A stretch of 5,374 bases of DNA from Candidatus Fermentibacteraceae bacterium (GTDB lineage: Bacteria; Fermentibacterota; Fermentibacteria; Fermentibacterales; JCC-6). Position numbers and translations under genes: made by a program. The notes beneath the pieces are model-generated. The model worked only from the letters and a program-made list of their open reading frames with translations. It was not told the DNA's origin and did no database searches. Position 1 is the first letter of the stretch, and every line of letters begins with the position of its first letter. The stretch lies in contig JAGGYZ010000125.1 of NCBI GenBank assembly GCA_021162285.1, forward strand, positions 1 through 5,374. Reading direction: 5' to 3'. Of this stretch, positions 1 through 5,210 are shown in pieces.

Positions 1-100
1 CAAACACGCTGAGTTCAACTGTTCCGCTTTCAGGAATACTGAAGCCTACAACAGGAACAGCTGTAACCGGGTTCGGCGAAACCAGACGCAACTCATACTG
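1..100 (-). other. Start of C-terminal sorting/anchoring-type domain (truncated)
   Basis: Residues 519-551 of the propeller protein contain 'LRLVSPNPV' followed by a hydrophobic/Pro strand pattern (VVGFSIPESGTVELSVF). Known Por-secretion tails and FlgD-Ig-like domains open with the same [L/I].[P/S]NP motif and alternating strands, and usually run 70-90 residues to the protein end. About 33 residues are visible, so roughly 40-60 more residues and the stop codon should lie outside the window. Assignment to the type IX system itself is inference. Confidence 0.6.
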
Positions 101-1654
101 ATCCACAGCTTCCTCGCTGTGTTCTGTACTCACAAAGGTCCAGCTAATGGTAACATCTTCAAGAACAGGAAGCGAAGAAACACTGTCTGTCAGAAGCAAT
201 GCGCGGTACTGGAAGTAGTTATCTCCGGATGTAGTATAGGGTGTTACTGAGCCGGGTGCCGTTATAACAGAAGACCAGCTACCCATATTCGCGGAGTCTT
301 CGGAGCTTCTCACCTGGAACGCCACCGAATTGGCTCCGGAGACGATTGCTGTCCAGTCCAGCGAGGTCCATCCGGCATCTTCCTGAGCGTCAAGAATGGA
401 AGATTCCAGTATCCCGGAACCGTTGATAATATCATGCCAGGCTACTTCATCGTAGCCGCTTTGATTCACTACAGCATCCATGACACCATCCTGATTGATG
501 TCAAAAGCACCAATGAACATAGTAAGAGCGCTAGCGGAAGCTGAATTATAGACTACATGTTCAGTCCAGGCGGTTCCGGTTCCATTGTTCTCGTACCAGA
601 TAGCTCCGGTAAAGGTGGCGCTGTAACCACAAACCATCACATCAGAGTCACCATCATCATCGATATCAGCAGTATTTGCCATCCAGGGAAAATCAAAAAC
701 AGCGATGGTGTGTCTTGTCCAGGAAGTGCCGATAAGATCGGAATTCTCAAACCAGCAAAGACTGTCGCCTGCGCCGCATGGAGCCATTATGTCTATGAAT
801 GTATCCCCGTTGAAATCGTTGAACCGGCCACCTCGGCTGCCGTTGAATGAGCCGCTTACCGTATGTCTAACCCATGGGTTGCCAATACCTTCGTTCTCAT
901 ACCAGCAGAGTGAGTCTGCGGAATAAAGACCTACAACGATATCGATATCACCATCGTAGTCAAGGTCCATGGCATCATCTATCCGGGGACCGTTTCCGGT
1001 ACCTATATCGTACTTGGTCCAGGCTGTTCCTGTGCCATCATTCTGATACCAGCAAAAGTAGTCATCGCTGTAGGAAGCCACAATAACATCGTTGTCATTG
1101 TCGTCATCCATGTCTCTAACAACAACGCCCCTGCAGCCGTCACAGGAAGGTTCGATGTCGTGCTGTACCCAGCCGCCACCGGTACCGTCGTTCTCGTACC
1201 AGGCTACAAGATCACTACCGGAATTGTACCAGCCGCACACTGCATCCTGATCCGCGTCTCCGTCCATGTCACTGAGAACAACTCTGGAGGGTCCATCCCC
1301 GGCAGCAACTCCGTGAGTTTCCCAGGAAAAGCCCTCGCCGTCCAGATTCTCGTACCATAAAAGCGAATCTGCACTGTACAAACCAACCAGCAGATCCATA
1401 TCGCCATCGCCATCAATATCTTCACAATCCGTCCAGCGGGCGGCATCTGCAAAATCATCGACCATATGCCTAAGACCCAGTGTAACTTCGCCCGCAGTGG
1501 AAAAGTCTACTCCGCTGCTGAAATCAAAAGCAGTACCAAATGTGGTAACCGGCCCCGGGGTACCTGGACCGGAAGCCCAGTCAGTCTGCACTTCAGCCCC
1601 GTCTGCAAAACACAGACCGGTAAGCAGTGCAAGCAACAATACAGAAACTCTCAT
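1..1654 (-). CDS. Secreted FG-GAP/VCBS-like seven-repeat beta-propeller protein with C-terminal sorting-type domain (partial, C-terminus off left edge)
   Basis: The reading frame is open from the ATG at 1654 down to base 1 (551 codons) with no stop, so the 3' end is missing. The start follows AAGGAG with a 7-nt gap and gives a Sec signal peptide (MRVSVLLLALLTGLCFA). After a Gly/Pro-rich stretch (about residues 20-60) come seven repeats of about 50 residues. Their Asp-rich loops start at residues 79, 129, 181, 230, 280, 330 and 385 (e.g. DIDGDGDMD), and the first six are followed by WYEN-like motifs (100, 152, 202, 251, 301, 353). This is the pattern of calcium-binding FG-GAP/VCBS propellers. 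Residues 412-507 look like a beta-sandwich (GSGILESSILD ... DVTISW). From about 519, 'LRLVSPNPV...FSIPESG' begins a C-terminal domain like the type IX sorting/FlgD-Ig tails. The protein is probably exported and surface-attached or released. Its ligand is unknown; an adhesin or binding role is inference only. Confidence 0.93.
   Translation of the reverse strand, partial: MRVSVLLLALLTGLCFADGAEVQTDWASGPGTPGPVTTFGTAFDFSSGVDFSTAGEVTLGLRHMVDDFADAARWTDCEDIDGDGDMDLLVGLYSADSLLWYENLDGEGFSWETHGVAAGDGPSRVVLSDMDGDADQDAVCGWYNSGSDLVAWYENDGTGGGWVQHDIEPSCDGCRGVVVRDMDDDNDNDVIVASYSDDYFCWYQNDGTGTAWTKYDIGTGNGPRIDDAMDLDYDGDIDIVVGLYSADSLCWYENEGIGNPWVRHTVSGSFNGSRGGRFNDFNGDTFIDIMAPCGAGDSLCWFENSDLIGTSWTRHTIAVFDFPWMANTADIDDDGDSDVMVCGYSATFTGAIWYENNGTGTAWTEHVVYNSASASALTMFIGAFDINQDGVMDAVVNQSGYDEVAWHDIINGSGILESSILDAQEDAGWTSLDWTAIVSGANSVAFQVRSSEDSANMGSWSSVITAPGSVTPYTTSGDNYFQYRALLLTDSVSSLPVLEDVTISWTFVSTEHSEEAVDQYELRLVSPNPVTAVPVVGFSIPESGTVELSVF
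431..1471 (-). repeat. Seven tandem ~150-bp coding repeats (propeller blades)
   Basis: This is a protein-level tandem repeat inside the propeller gene. Asp-loop codons begin at about 1420, 1270, 1114, 967, 817, 667 and 502 on the minus strand, giving spacings of 50, 52, 49, 50, 50 and 55 codons. The DNA is only partly conserved between units; the most visible shared string is the complement of the WYEN codons (gttctcgtacca, for example near 586, 1190 and 1347 on the plus strand). Units 5 (DFNGDTFID) and 7 (DINQDGVMD) have the most degenerate metal loops. Seven units match one closed seven-bladed propeller. Confidence 0.88.
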
Positions 1655-1661
1655 GAAAATT

Positions 1662-1667
1662 CTCCTT
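1662..1667 (-). promoter_or_regulatory. Ribosome binding site of the propeller gene
   Basis: The complement reads AAGGAG, 7 nt before the ATG at 1654. It fixes the start of this partial gene and agrees with the signal peptide beginning exactly there. Confidence 0.85.
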
Positions 1668-1767
1668 CCCTCTCGTTTACCTGAAAAACACTGTTTCTAC
1701 TATAGCGTGCAAGTTGTTGTAAATCCAGTAGCACGATAAATATCAAAATTAGCGTCTATCACACGTC

Positions 1768-1796
1768 TTACCGAAATTCATACAATGGTGTATAAT
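1768..1796 (+). promoter_or_regulatory. Putative sigma-70-type promoter of the CBM-like gene
   Basis: A perfect TATAAT lies at 1791-1796. The hexamer 17 nt upstream is TTACCG (1768-1773), which matches TTGACA at only three positions, so the promoter rests mainly on the -10 box. Transcription would start near 1803, giving an untranslated leader of about 60 nt before the ATG at 1863. Confidence 0.5.
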
Positions 1797-1807
1797 GAAT
1801 AGTTAGG

Positions 1808-1822
1808 CTTCGAGAAGCGAAG
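1808..1822 (+). other. Small hairpin in the 5' leader of the CBM-like gene
   Basis: CTTCG (1808-1812) and CGAAG (1818-1822) form a perfect 5-bp inverted repeat with the loop AGAAG. It lies a few bases downstream of the expected transcription start. It has no following T-tract, so it is not a terminator. It could stabilise the mRNA 5' end or be a protein site. A 5-bp repeat can also occur by chance. Confidence 0.3.
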
Positions 1823-1862
1823 TCTTAAGGAATGTATCCTATCTGCACGAATTGGAGAAACT

Positions 1863-2465
1863 ATGAAATCTCTGCTTTTCCCTTTGACTTTACTTCTTGC
1901 CCTTCCTCTTGCTGCACTGGCATTTCAAACGGCCACCTGCGGCTGGGAAGGTACAGAGACGATTCTCGGCAACTACGGTGATATTATTGCCTCGATCGAA
2001 ACAACAACCCCTATCTACAACGGTTCACAGTCTCTGAAACTCGTCGATGATGCTGCCTCTGGAACACCACAGGCTTTCATAGGCTGGGTAACCGGCTTAA
2101 ACGATGGAGACACAGTAGCTGTAACCGTATGGAGATACGATGACACTCCCTGTGCTGCACCCTCCTGCCGCGTGTGGGGTCACTGGAACGATGATCCAGG
2201 TGACATAGGCGTCTACAGTGGAAGTGCCAGCGGACAGAGCGACTACGGCCCGGGAACCGGCTGGGACATGGCCGAGTACGAGTGGACCGTTGTAGACGGA
2301 CACACAGGCCTGGTTATCGAAATAAGAACCTACTCCAGCGCAGGTGACACTGTATGGATGGACGACCTTACTGTTACAGCCCCGGATGGAGCTACTGTGC
2401 TTGTGCCAAGCGACGTTGTTTCCCTTGAAAGACAGAGCTGGGGTGCAATAAAAACGTCTTTCTAA
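1863..2465 (+). CDS. Secreted single-domain beta-sandwich (carbohydrate-binding-module-like) protein, 200 aa
   Basis: The start ATG follows GGAG with a 5-nt gap. A Sec signal peptide covers residues 1-20 (MKSLLFPLTLLLALPLAALA), with cleavage likely before Phe21. The mature part is one Gly/Asp/Trp-rich domain: 'TCGWEG' (25-30), 'NGSQSLKL' (53-60), 'ASGTPQAFIGWV' (65-76), 'GDTVAVTVWRYDD' (82-94) and 'GDTVWMDDLTVTAP' (161-174). The 'GSQSLKL' and 'vwmDDltVta' elements are typical of jelly-roll domains of the CBM4/9 kind, which bind glycans or sit beside enzymes. No catalytic domain is present. Cys26, Cys97 and Cys102 could form a disulphide. The end 'SWGAIKTSF' follows a short linker and resembles C-terminal tails I associate with FCB-group secreted proteins. 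Ligand unknown; carbohydrate binding is inference. The gene is monocistronic, with its own promoter and terminator. Confidence 0.9.
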   Translation: MKSLLFPLTLLLALPLAALAFQTATCGWEGTETILGNYGDIIASIETTTPIYNGSQSLKLVDDAASGTPQAFIGWVTGLNDGDTVAVTVWRYDDTPCAAPSCRVWGHWNDDPGDIGVYSGSASGQSDYGPGTGWDMAEYEWTVVDGHTGLVIEIRTYSSAGDTVWMDDLTVTAPDGATVLVPSDVVSLERQSWGAIKTSF

Positions 2466-2485
2466 ACAGACAAAGAAAAATACTG

Positions 2486-2514
2486 CCCGGCTGTTTTAAC
2501 ACAGCCGGGTTTTT
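2486..2514 (+). terminator. Strong intrinsic terminator, probably bidirectional
   Basis: CCCGGCTGT (2486-2494) pairs perfectly with ACAGCCGGG (2501-2509) around a 6-nt loop, followed by TTTTT (2510-2514). It lies 20 bp after the stop of the rightward CBM-like gene. On the other strand the hairpin is followed by the complement of the A-rich run at 2471-2480 (ATTTTTCTTTG after a short spacer), so it can also stop the convergent lipoprotein gene. The last T of the tract is also the end of that gene's stop codon (TGA, complement of 2514-2516). Confidence 0.93.
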
Positions 2515-3173
2515 CAGTAGGTAACTGCAAGCCCGAACATCACAAGGTTTCTTGCAAGGTCCAGAGGAACAGCAAATTCAAAACCTATCGATTCCGGAAT
2601 CCAATCCGCCTCTCCAACGGGAAGGCCGTACATAACACCGGCAATAACACTCTGGTGAAATTTGTTTTCCACCTGGTCCCAGTCTGCTTTCCCTTCACTG
2701 TCGTCGGGTATGTTCACAACATCAGGACCGTACCCACCATCCCATCCGGCATACACTTCAAGTGAACTTCCGAAAAGATACCCGGCAGAAGCACCGAACT
2801 GTGTGGCGAGAAGCTTGGCAGGAAGGATGTAGCTCGCCCCTGCGTTGAACGAAAGTGCCTGTTTGCTTTCGGGACTGAAGACTCCTACCCTTACCATGGG
2901 ACCGATTCCGTAGGCCCGTCCAAAAATACCAATGTCTATTCTGTCTGTGGCTCCGGAAAGAAAAGTCACACTTGGAGAAACAGGAACATCGTCAATGCTT
3001 TGCTCTCCCGCTTCTCTGCGATCATCTGCATTCAAGTAGGCGGGAAGAGCAACTGCACCGGTAACTGTCATGTGACTTTCACCAAGAGTTCTCGCCCCGA
3101 TCATAGATCCGTAGTAACACCCCGGTACCGTTACCATCAGCACAGTGAGACAAAACACTTTAAATATTTTCAT
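2514..3173 (-). CDS. Lipoprotein resembling an outer-membrane beta-barrel, 219 aa
   Basis: I place the start at the ATG at 3173, not at the in-frame ATG at 3266. From 3173 the protein begins with a lipoprotein signal (MKIFKVFCLTVLMVTVPGC) and is preceded by GGAAGGG at a 5-nt gap; the longer form would bury the signal behind 31 residues and run into elbB. Cys19 would be lipidated; the next residue is Tyr, not Asp, which fits outer-membrane sorting. The rest is rich in Gly and aromatic residues with alternating strand patterns, e.g. around 78-98, 108-116, 125-134, 137-144 and 174-184. It ends 'VMFGLAVTY', an amphipathic strand with a terminal aromatic residue, as expected for barrel proteins. 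About eight strands fit the length. I do not recognise a named family; the function is unknown. Confidence 0.86.
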   Translation of the reverse strand: MKIFKVFCLTVLMVTVPGCYYGSMIGARTLGESHMTVTGAVALPAYLNADDRREAGEQSIDDVPVSPSVTFLSGATDRIDIGIFGRAYGIGPMVRVGVFSPESKQALSFNAGASYILPAKLLATQFGASAGYLFGSSLEVYAGWDGGYGPDVVNIPDDSEGKADWDQVENKFHQSVIAGVMYGLPVGEADWIPESIGFEFAVPLDLARNLVMFGLAVTY

Positions 3174-3178
3174 GTGTT

Positions 3179-3185
3179 CCCTTCC
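3179..3185 (-). promoter_or_regulatory. Ribosome binding site that decides the lipoprotein start
   Basis: The complement reads GGAAGGG, 5 nt before the ATG at 3173. The alternative upstream ATG at 3266 would have its ribosome site inside the divergent elbB coding region, and none is seen there. Confidence 0.75.
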
Positions 3186-3253
3186 ATTCAACCTGTTGTA
3201 TATGATACCTGTTAGATAATGCAGAAAGTGTTTTTTTTCAATACACACCACAA

Positions 3254-3259
3254 AAGGAG
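3254..3259 (+). promoter_or_regulatory. Ribosome binding site of elbB
   Basis: AAGGAG lies 5 nt before the ATG at 3265. It supports that start, which also matches the N-terminus of the E. coli protein (short lead into 'LSGCG'). Confidence 0.88.
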
Positions 3260-3264
3260 AAAAC

Positions 3265-3924
3265 ATGCCAAGGGCAGCTGTGCTTCTTTCGGGTTGCGGG
3301 AACAGAGATGGTTCCGAGATTCACGAAAGCGTCTGTGCTGTTATCGCACTTGACCGGAAAGGCTGGGATATTGTCTATACAGCTCCGGCTATTCCTCAAC
3401 AGAAAACCGTTTCATACATCGACGGCACGAAACTTCCTCCCAGAAATACACTGGAGGAAAGCGCAAGAATTGCCAGAGGAAAGATTGTACCTCTGAACGA
3501 GATCCATCTGGAAAACATAGACTCCGTTGTTATCCCGGGGGGGCTGGGGGTTGCACTTACCCTGTGTGATTTTGCAGTGAACGGAGCCTCCTGCAGCATC
3601 AACCCGGAAGTAAACAGCTTTCTGAAAAACGCAAATGAACTGGGCATCCCCATAGGAGCAATGTGTATAGCACCAACTCTGGTTGCCAGATGCCTTCCAG
3701 GTACAACACTAACCATCGGCAATGACAGAACAACTGCAGACAAAATTGAAAAGATGGGTTGCAGGCACGTGGAATGCTCTGCAGACAAGTCGGTTGTAGA
3801 CAGGCAGAACCGAGTTGTTTCAACTCCGGCTTATATGACAGCGACAGGACCAGCCCAGGTGCTTGAAGGAGCAATAAGTATGGTGACAGCCCTGGAAGAA
3901 TTGCTTAAAAACCAGCGTGGCTGA
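3265..3924 (+). CDS. elbB: ElbB, DJ-1/PfpI-superfamily glyoxalase-like protein (isoprenoid biosynthesis glyoxalase), 219 aa
   Basis: The protein matches E. coli ElbB (217 aa) along its full length. Visible signatures are 'LSGCGNRDGSEIHE' (8-21), 'ARIARGKI' (67-74), 'VVIPGGLG' (88-95), 'GAMCIAP' (131-137), 'LTIGNDRTTA' (149-158) and 'VSTPAYM' (185-191). Cys134 in MCIAP is at the nucleophile elbow of the class I amidotransferase-like fold, with Glu18 and Glu21 positioned to be the acidic partner. E. coli ElbB was first linked to isoprenoid synthesis and shows weak glyoxalase activity, so the in vivo role is unsettled: dicarbonyl detoxification or deglycation is likely. It is cytoplasmic, with no signal peptide. 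Neighbours on both sides are on the other strand, so it is transcribed alone. Its last 20 bp overlap the end of the convergent propeller gene. The family call is secure; the physiological role is not. Confidence 0.97.
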   Translation: MPRAAVLLSGCGNRDGSEIHESVCAVIALDRKGWDIVYTAPAIPQQKTVSYIDGTKLPPRNTLEESARIARGKIVPLNEIHLENIDSVVIPGGLGVALTLCDFAVNGASCSINPEVNSFLKNANELGIPIGAMCIAPTLVARCLPGTTLTIGNDRTTADKIEKMGCRHVECSADKSVVDRQNRVVSTPAYMTATGPAQVLEGAISMVTALEELLKNQRG

Positions 3925-5095
3925 CGGGAACCGTTTCTTCTTCCCAGTTCAGCAGATCTTCAGGAGACAGCCTGACAACACACGAAGAGTACTCTGAATC
4001 ATCCTCCGGTGAAGAGCTTTTCCCGGTTACAAGAAATCCACCATCCGATGTCTGCAGCAGGGAATAGCAGAAAGCACCTCTATCAATAATCTCCACAGAC
4101 CAGATGATGGAAAGCCATGGATCAAATCTCAAAAGGTGGGGGCGGTAACCTTCTCCAGTTCCCGAGTTGGAATTGAGAAGAACAACAAAACCGGCTGGAG
4201 ACACCTCCTGTATGAAACAGGCACTGTCCGGCCCATCTGTACTACGGGTATAGTTTCTGACAACACTTCCGTTCTCGTCGAAAAATACCAGCAGAACATC
4301 GGGATAACCATCAGCCCCCGCCGTGCTTCCTGCAACAATGTATCCTTCATCGAAATAGGCCGTTAAACTTCTTCCAATCTGATTTCCGTCAAGGGGGTAA
4401 TTTGTTTTCCAGATCCAGTTTCCCCGATTGTCTATTTTCATCAGGAAAACCTCCCCGTTGTCAGTACCTGTAAGAACAAAACCTCCGTCCCGGTCTGTTG
4501 AGGGTACAACAGAGTAGGCAGCCTGCTGCCCTGCTGCCACAAATCGCTTGCTCCACAGAACAGTCCCGGAATCAGATACACACACCGCGAAGACATCACT
4601 GTCATGCGTTTCTTCGTCTATGGAGTAACCTACCGCGACTGTTTCATTGTTCCTGCCAACGCACAGGTTGTACAATCCATCATCCCCATCGTTACCCACA
4701 CTTCTGACCCAGGTGGTGCTGCCATTGCTCCCGTCGACTTTCATCACCAGAGCGTTTTCACCACAGGAATCTGTACAGACACCGCACAGAACAAAACCTT
4801 CACCTGATCTTTCTATGGAGTATCCCGCAGCACTTCCCAGGTTGAGAGCTGTATTCTCCCAAGCCACTGAACCTGCACTATCTATACCGCAGACACTCAA
4901 TGCGTTCTGTTCCATTGTACCGCTGCAAACCTCGCCAACGGCTACAAAACCTCCAGATGAATTCTCTACCGCATCCCTGACAACTGACTTGCCGCAATAA
5001 GGGAAATCCACATCCCAGAGAAACATGGGTTCACTGCCAGAAGCTCTAACCGCTAAAATGCAGAACAACACTAAGAACGAAAAGACAGTTTTCAT
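3905..5095 (-). CDS. Secreted seven-repeat beta-propeller protein, 396 aa
   Basis: The ATG at 5095 follows AGGAGG at a 5-nt gap and gives a Sec signal peptide (about residues 1-21, ending 'VRASGS'). The mature protein has seven repeats of about 50 residues with the core '[YS]..[QERV].s.gGF.v.G.s', at about 41, 92, 142, 194, 242, 294 and 344 (e.g. 'SLLQTSDGGFLVTGKS'). Most are followed by 'D.f..kiD..G...W', e.g. 'VFLMKIDNRGNWIWK' (216-230). This is the delta-60/PQQ-like secreted propeller pattern, distinct from the Asp-loop type at the left of the window. The mature chain has 11 Cys, including C104-x2-C107-x3-C111. No C-terminal sorting domain follows the last blade, which ends 'VPVSHAGF', so it is probably periplasmic or released. 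No catalytic residues are recognised; function unknown. Confidence 0.93.
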   Translation of the reverse strand: MKTVFSFLVLFCILAVRASGSEPMFLWDVDFPYCGKSVVRDAVENSSGGFVAVGEVCSGTMEQNALSVCGIDSAGSVAWENTALNLGSAAGYSIERSGEGFVLCGVCTDSCGENALVMKVDGSNGSTTWVRSVGNDGDDGLYNLCVGRNNETVAVGYSIDEETHDSDVFAVCVSDSGTVLWSKRFVAAGQQAAYSVVPSTDRDGGFVLTGTDNGEVFLMKIDNRGNWIWKTNYPLDGNQIGRSLTAYFDEGYIVAGSTAGADGYPDVLLVFFDENGSVVRNYTRSTDGPDSACFIQEVSPAGFVVLLNSNSGTGEGYRPHLLRFDPWLSIIWSVEIIDRGAFCYSLLQTSDGGFLVTGKSSSPEDDSEYSSCVVRLSPEDLLNWEEETVPVSHAGF

Positions 5096-5100
5096 ATAAC

Positions 5101-5147
5101 CCTCCTGCTTCGCCCCTGAATAGAAATATCTGGATAGTAAAAGTCAA
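5101..5147 (-). promoter_or_regulatory. Putative promoter and ribosome site of the secreted propeller gene
   Basis: On the minus strand TTGACT (complement of 5142-5147) is a five-of-six -35 match. TCTATT (complement of 5119-5124) lies 17 nt downstream as a four-of-six -10. Transcription would start near 5112, leaving a leader of only about 17 nt that carries AGGAGG (complement of 5101-5106), 5 nt before the ATG at 5095. Confidence 0.5.
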
Positions 5148-5161
5148 TCCCTATGAAATTC

Positions 5162-5191
5162 CAGCCTTTTTTTTTAGAATACGGCAGGCTG
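5162..5191 (+). promoter_or_regulatory. Inverted repeat flanking a possible -10 box before the MalY/PatB-like gene
   Basis: CAGCCT (5162-5167) and AGGCTG (5186-5191) are perfect 6-bp inverted arms around an 18-nt centre. The centre holds a run of T (5167-5175) and TAGAAT (5175-5180), a five-of-six -10 match, without a clear -35 at 5152-5157 (TATGAA). The arrangement could be an operator over the promoter or simply a chance repeat. Confidence 0.35.
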
Positions 5192-5201
5192 TAAAAAATT
5201 C

Positions 5202-5206
5202 GGAGG
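5202..5206 (+). promoter_or_regulatory. Ribosome binding site of the MalY/PatB-like gene, with an out-of-frame ATG in its spacer
   Basis: GGAGG ends 4 nt before the chosen ATG at 5211. Another ATG at 5207 touches the site directly and is in a different frame. Only the 5211 frame gives the family's N-terminus, so 5211 is the start despite the short spacing. Confidence 0.8.
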
Positions 5207-5210
5207 ATGT

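Larger units (their letters stand above)
1655..1862. promoter_or_regulatory. Divergent intergenic region between two secreted-protein genes
   Basis: These 208 bp separate the start of the leftward propeller gene from the start of the rightward CBM-like gene and must hold both promoters. No open frame here has a credible ribosome binding site. The right half holds a consensus TATAAT for the rightward gene (separate entry). For the leftward gene the best -10 I can see is TATAGT (complement of 1699-1704), but no good -35 sits 16-18 nt upstream, so that promoter is not assigned. The middle part, about 1730-1800, is A/T-rich. Confidence 0.6.
3174..3264. promoter_or_regulatory. Short divergent promoter region between the lipoprotein gene and elbB
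   Basis: This 91-bp A/T-rich gap must drive both genes. For elbB, GATAAT at 3215-3220 or TATGAT at 3201-3206 could serve as -10 boxes, but neither has a convincing -35. For the leftward gene, TTGAAA (complement of 3236-3241) is a good -35, but only TATCTA lies 17 nt downstream; TATCAT (complement of 3202-3207) is a better box at the wrong distance. A run of eight T at 3231-3238 lies in the middle. Exact promoters are unresolved. Confidence 0.45.

Noticed and set aside
431..1471. Regular ~150-bp periodicity, with a recurring gttctcgtacca string, could suggest a DNA repeat array
   Set aside because: The period equals about 50 codons of the minus-strand propeller gene and the string is the complement of the WYEN codons. 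Units are too long and too diverged for CRISPR or satellite repeats.
557..1739. Several open frames of 66-97 codons on the plus strand and one of 84 codons on the minus strand (1204-1458)
   Set aside because: All lie in wrong frames of the continuous minus-strand propeller frame (1-1654) or extend just past its start. They have low-complexity or repeat-shadow sequence and no credible ribosome sites.
2097..2303. Minus-strand open frame inside the CBM-like gene
   Set aside because: It is a shadow of a clearly coding plus-strand gene, with no ribosome site and no recognisable protein features.
3174..3266. Longer lipoprotein start at 3266, which would overlap the elbB start
   Set aside because: It adds 31 residues in front of a good lipoprotein signal, has no ribosome site, and the ATG at 3173 has one.
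3396..3874. Minus-strand open frames of 130 and 91 codons inside elbB
   Set aside because: elbB is an unmistakable full-length family member on the plus strand; the antisense frames show no coding signs.
3926..3945. GGGAA...TTCCC inverted repeat just after the elbB stop, as a terminator
   Set aside because: The stem is only 5 bp with a 10-nt loop and no T-tract follows.
4136..5000. Plus-strand open frames (up to 117 codons) antisense to the secreted propeller gene
   Set aside because: They are shadows of the repeat gene. The minus frame has a signal peptide, seven periodic repeats and a strong ribosome site.
5162..5191. The CAGCCT/AGGCTG repeat as an intrinsic terminator
   Set aside because: The T-run lies inside the loop, not after the stem, and both adjacent genes start, not end, at this junction.
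5207..5209. ATG at 5207 as the start of the right-edge gene
   Set aside because: It is out of frame with the MalY/PatB N-terminus and has no spacing from the GGAGG site.
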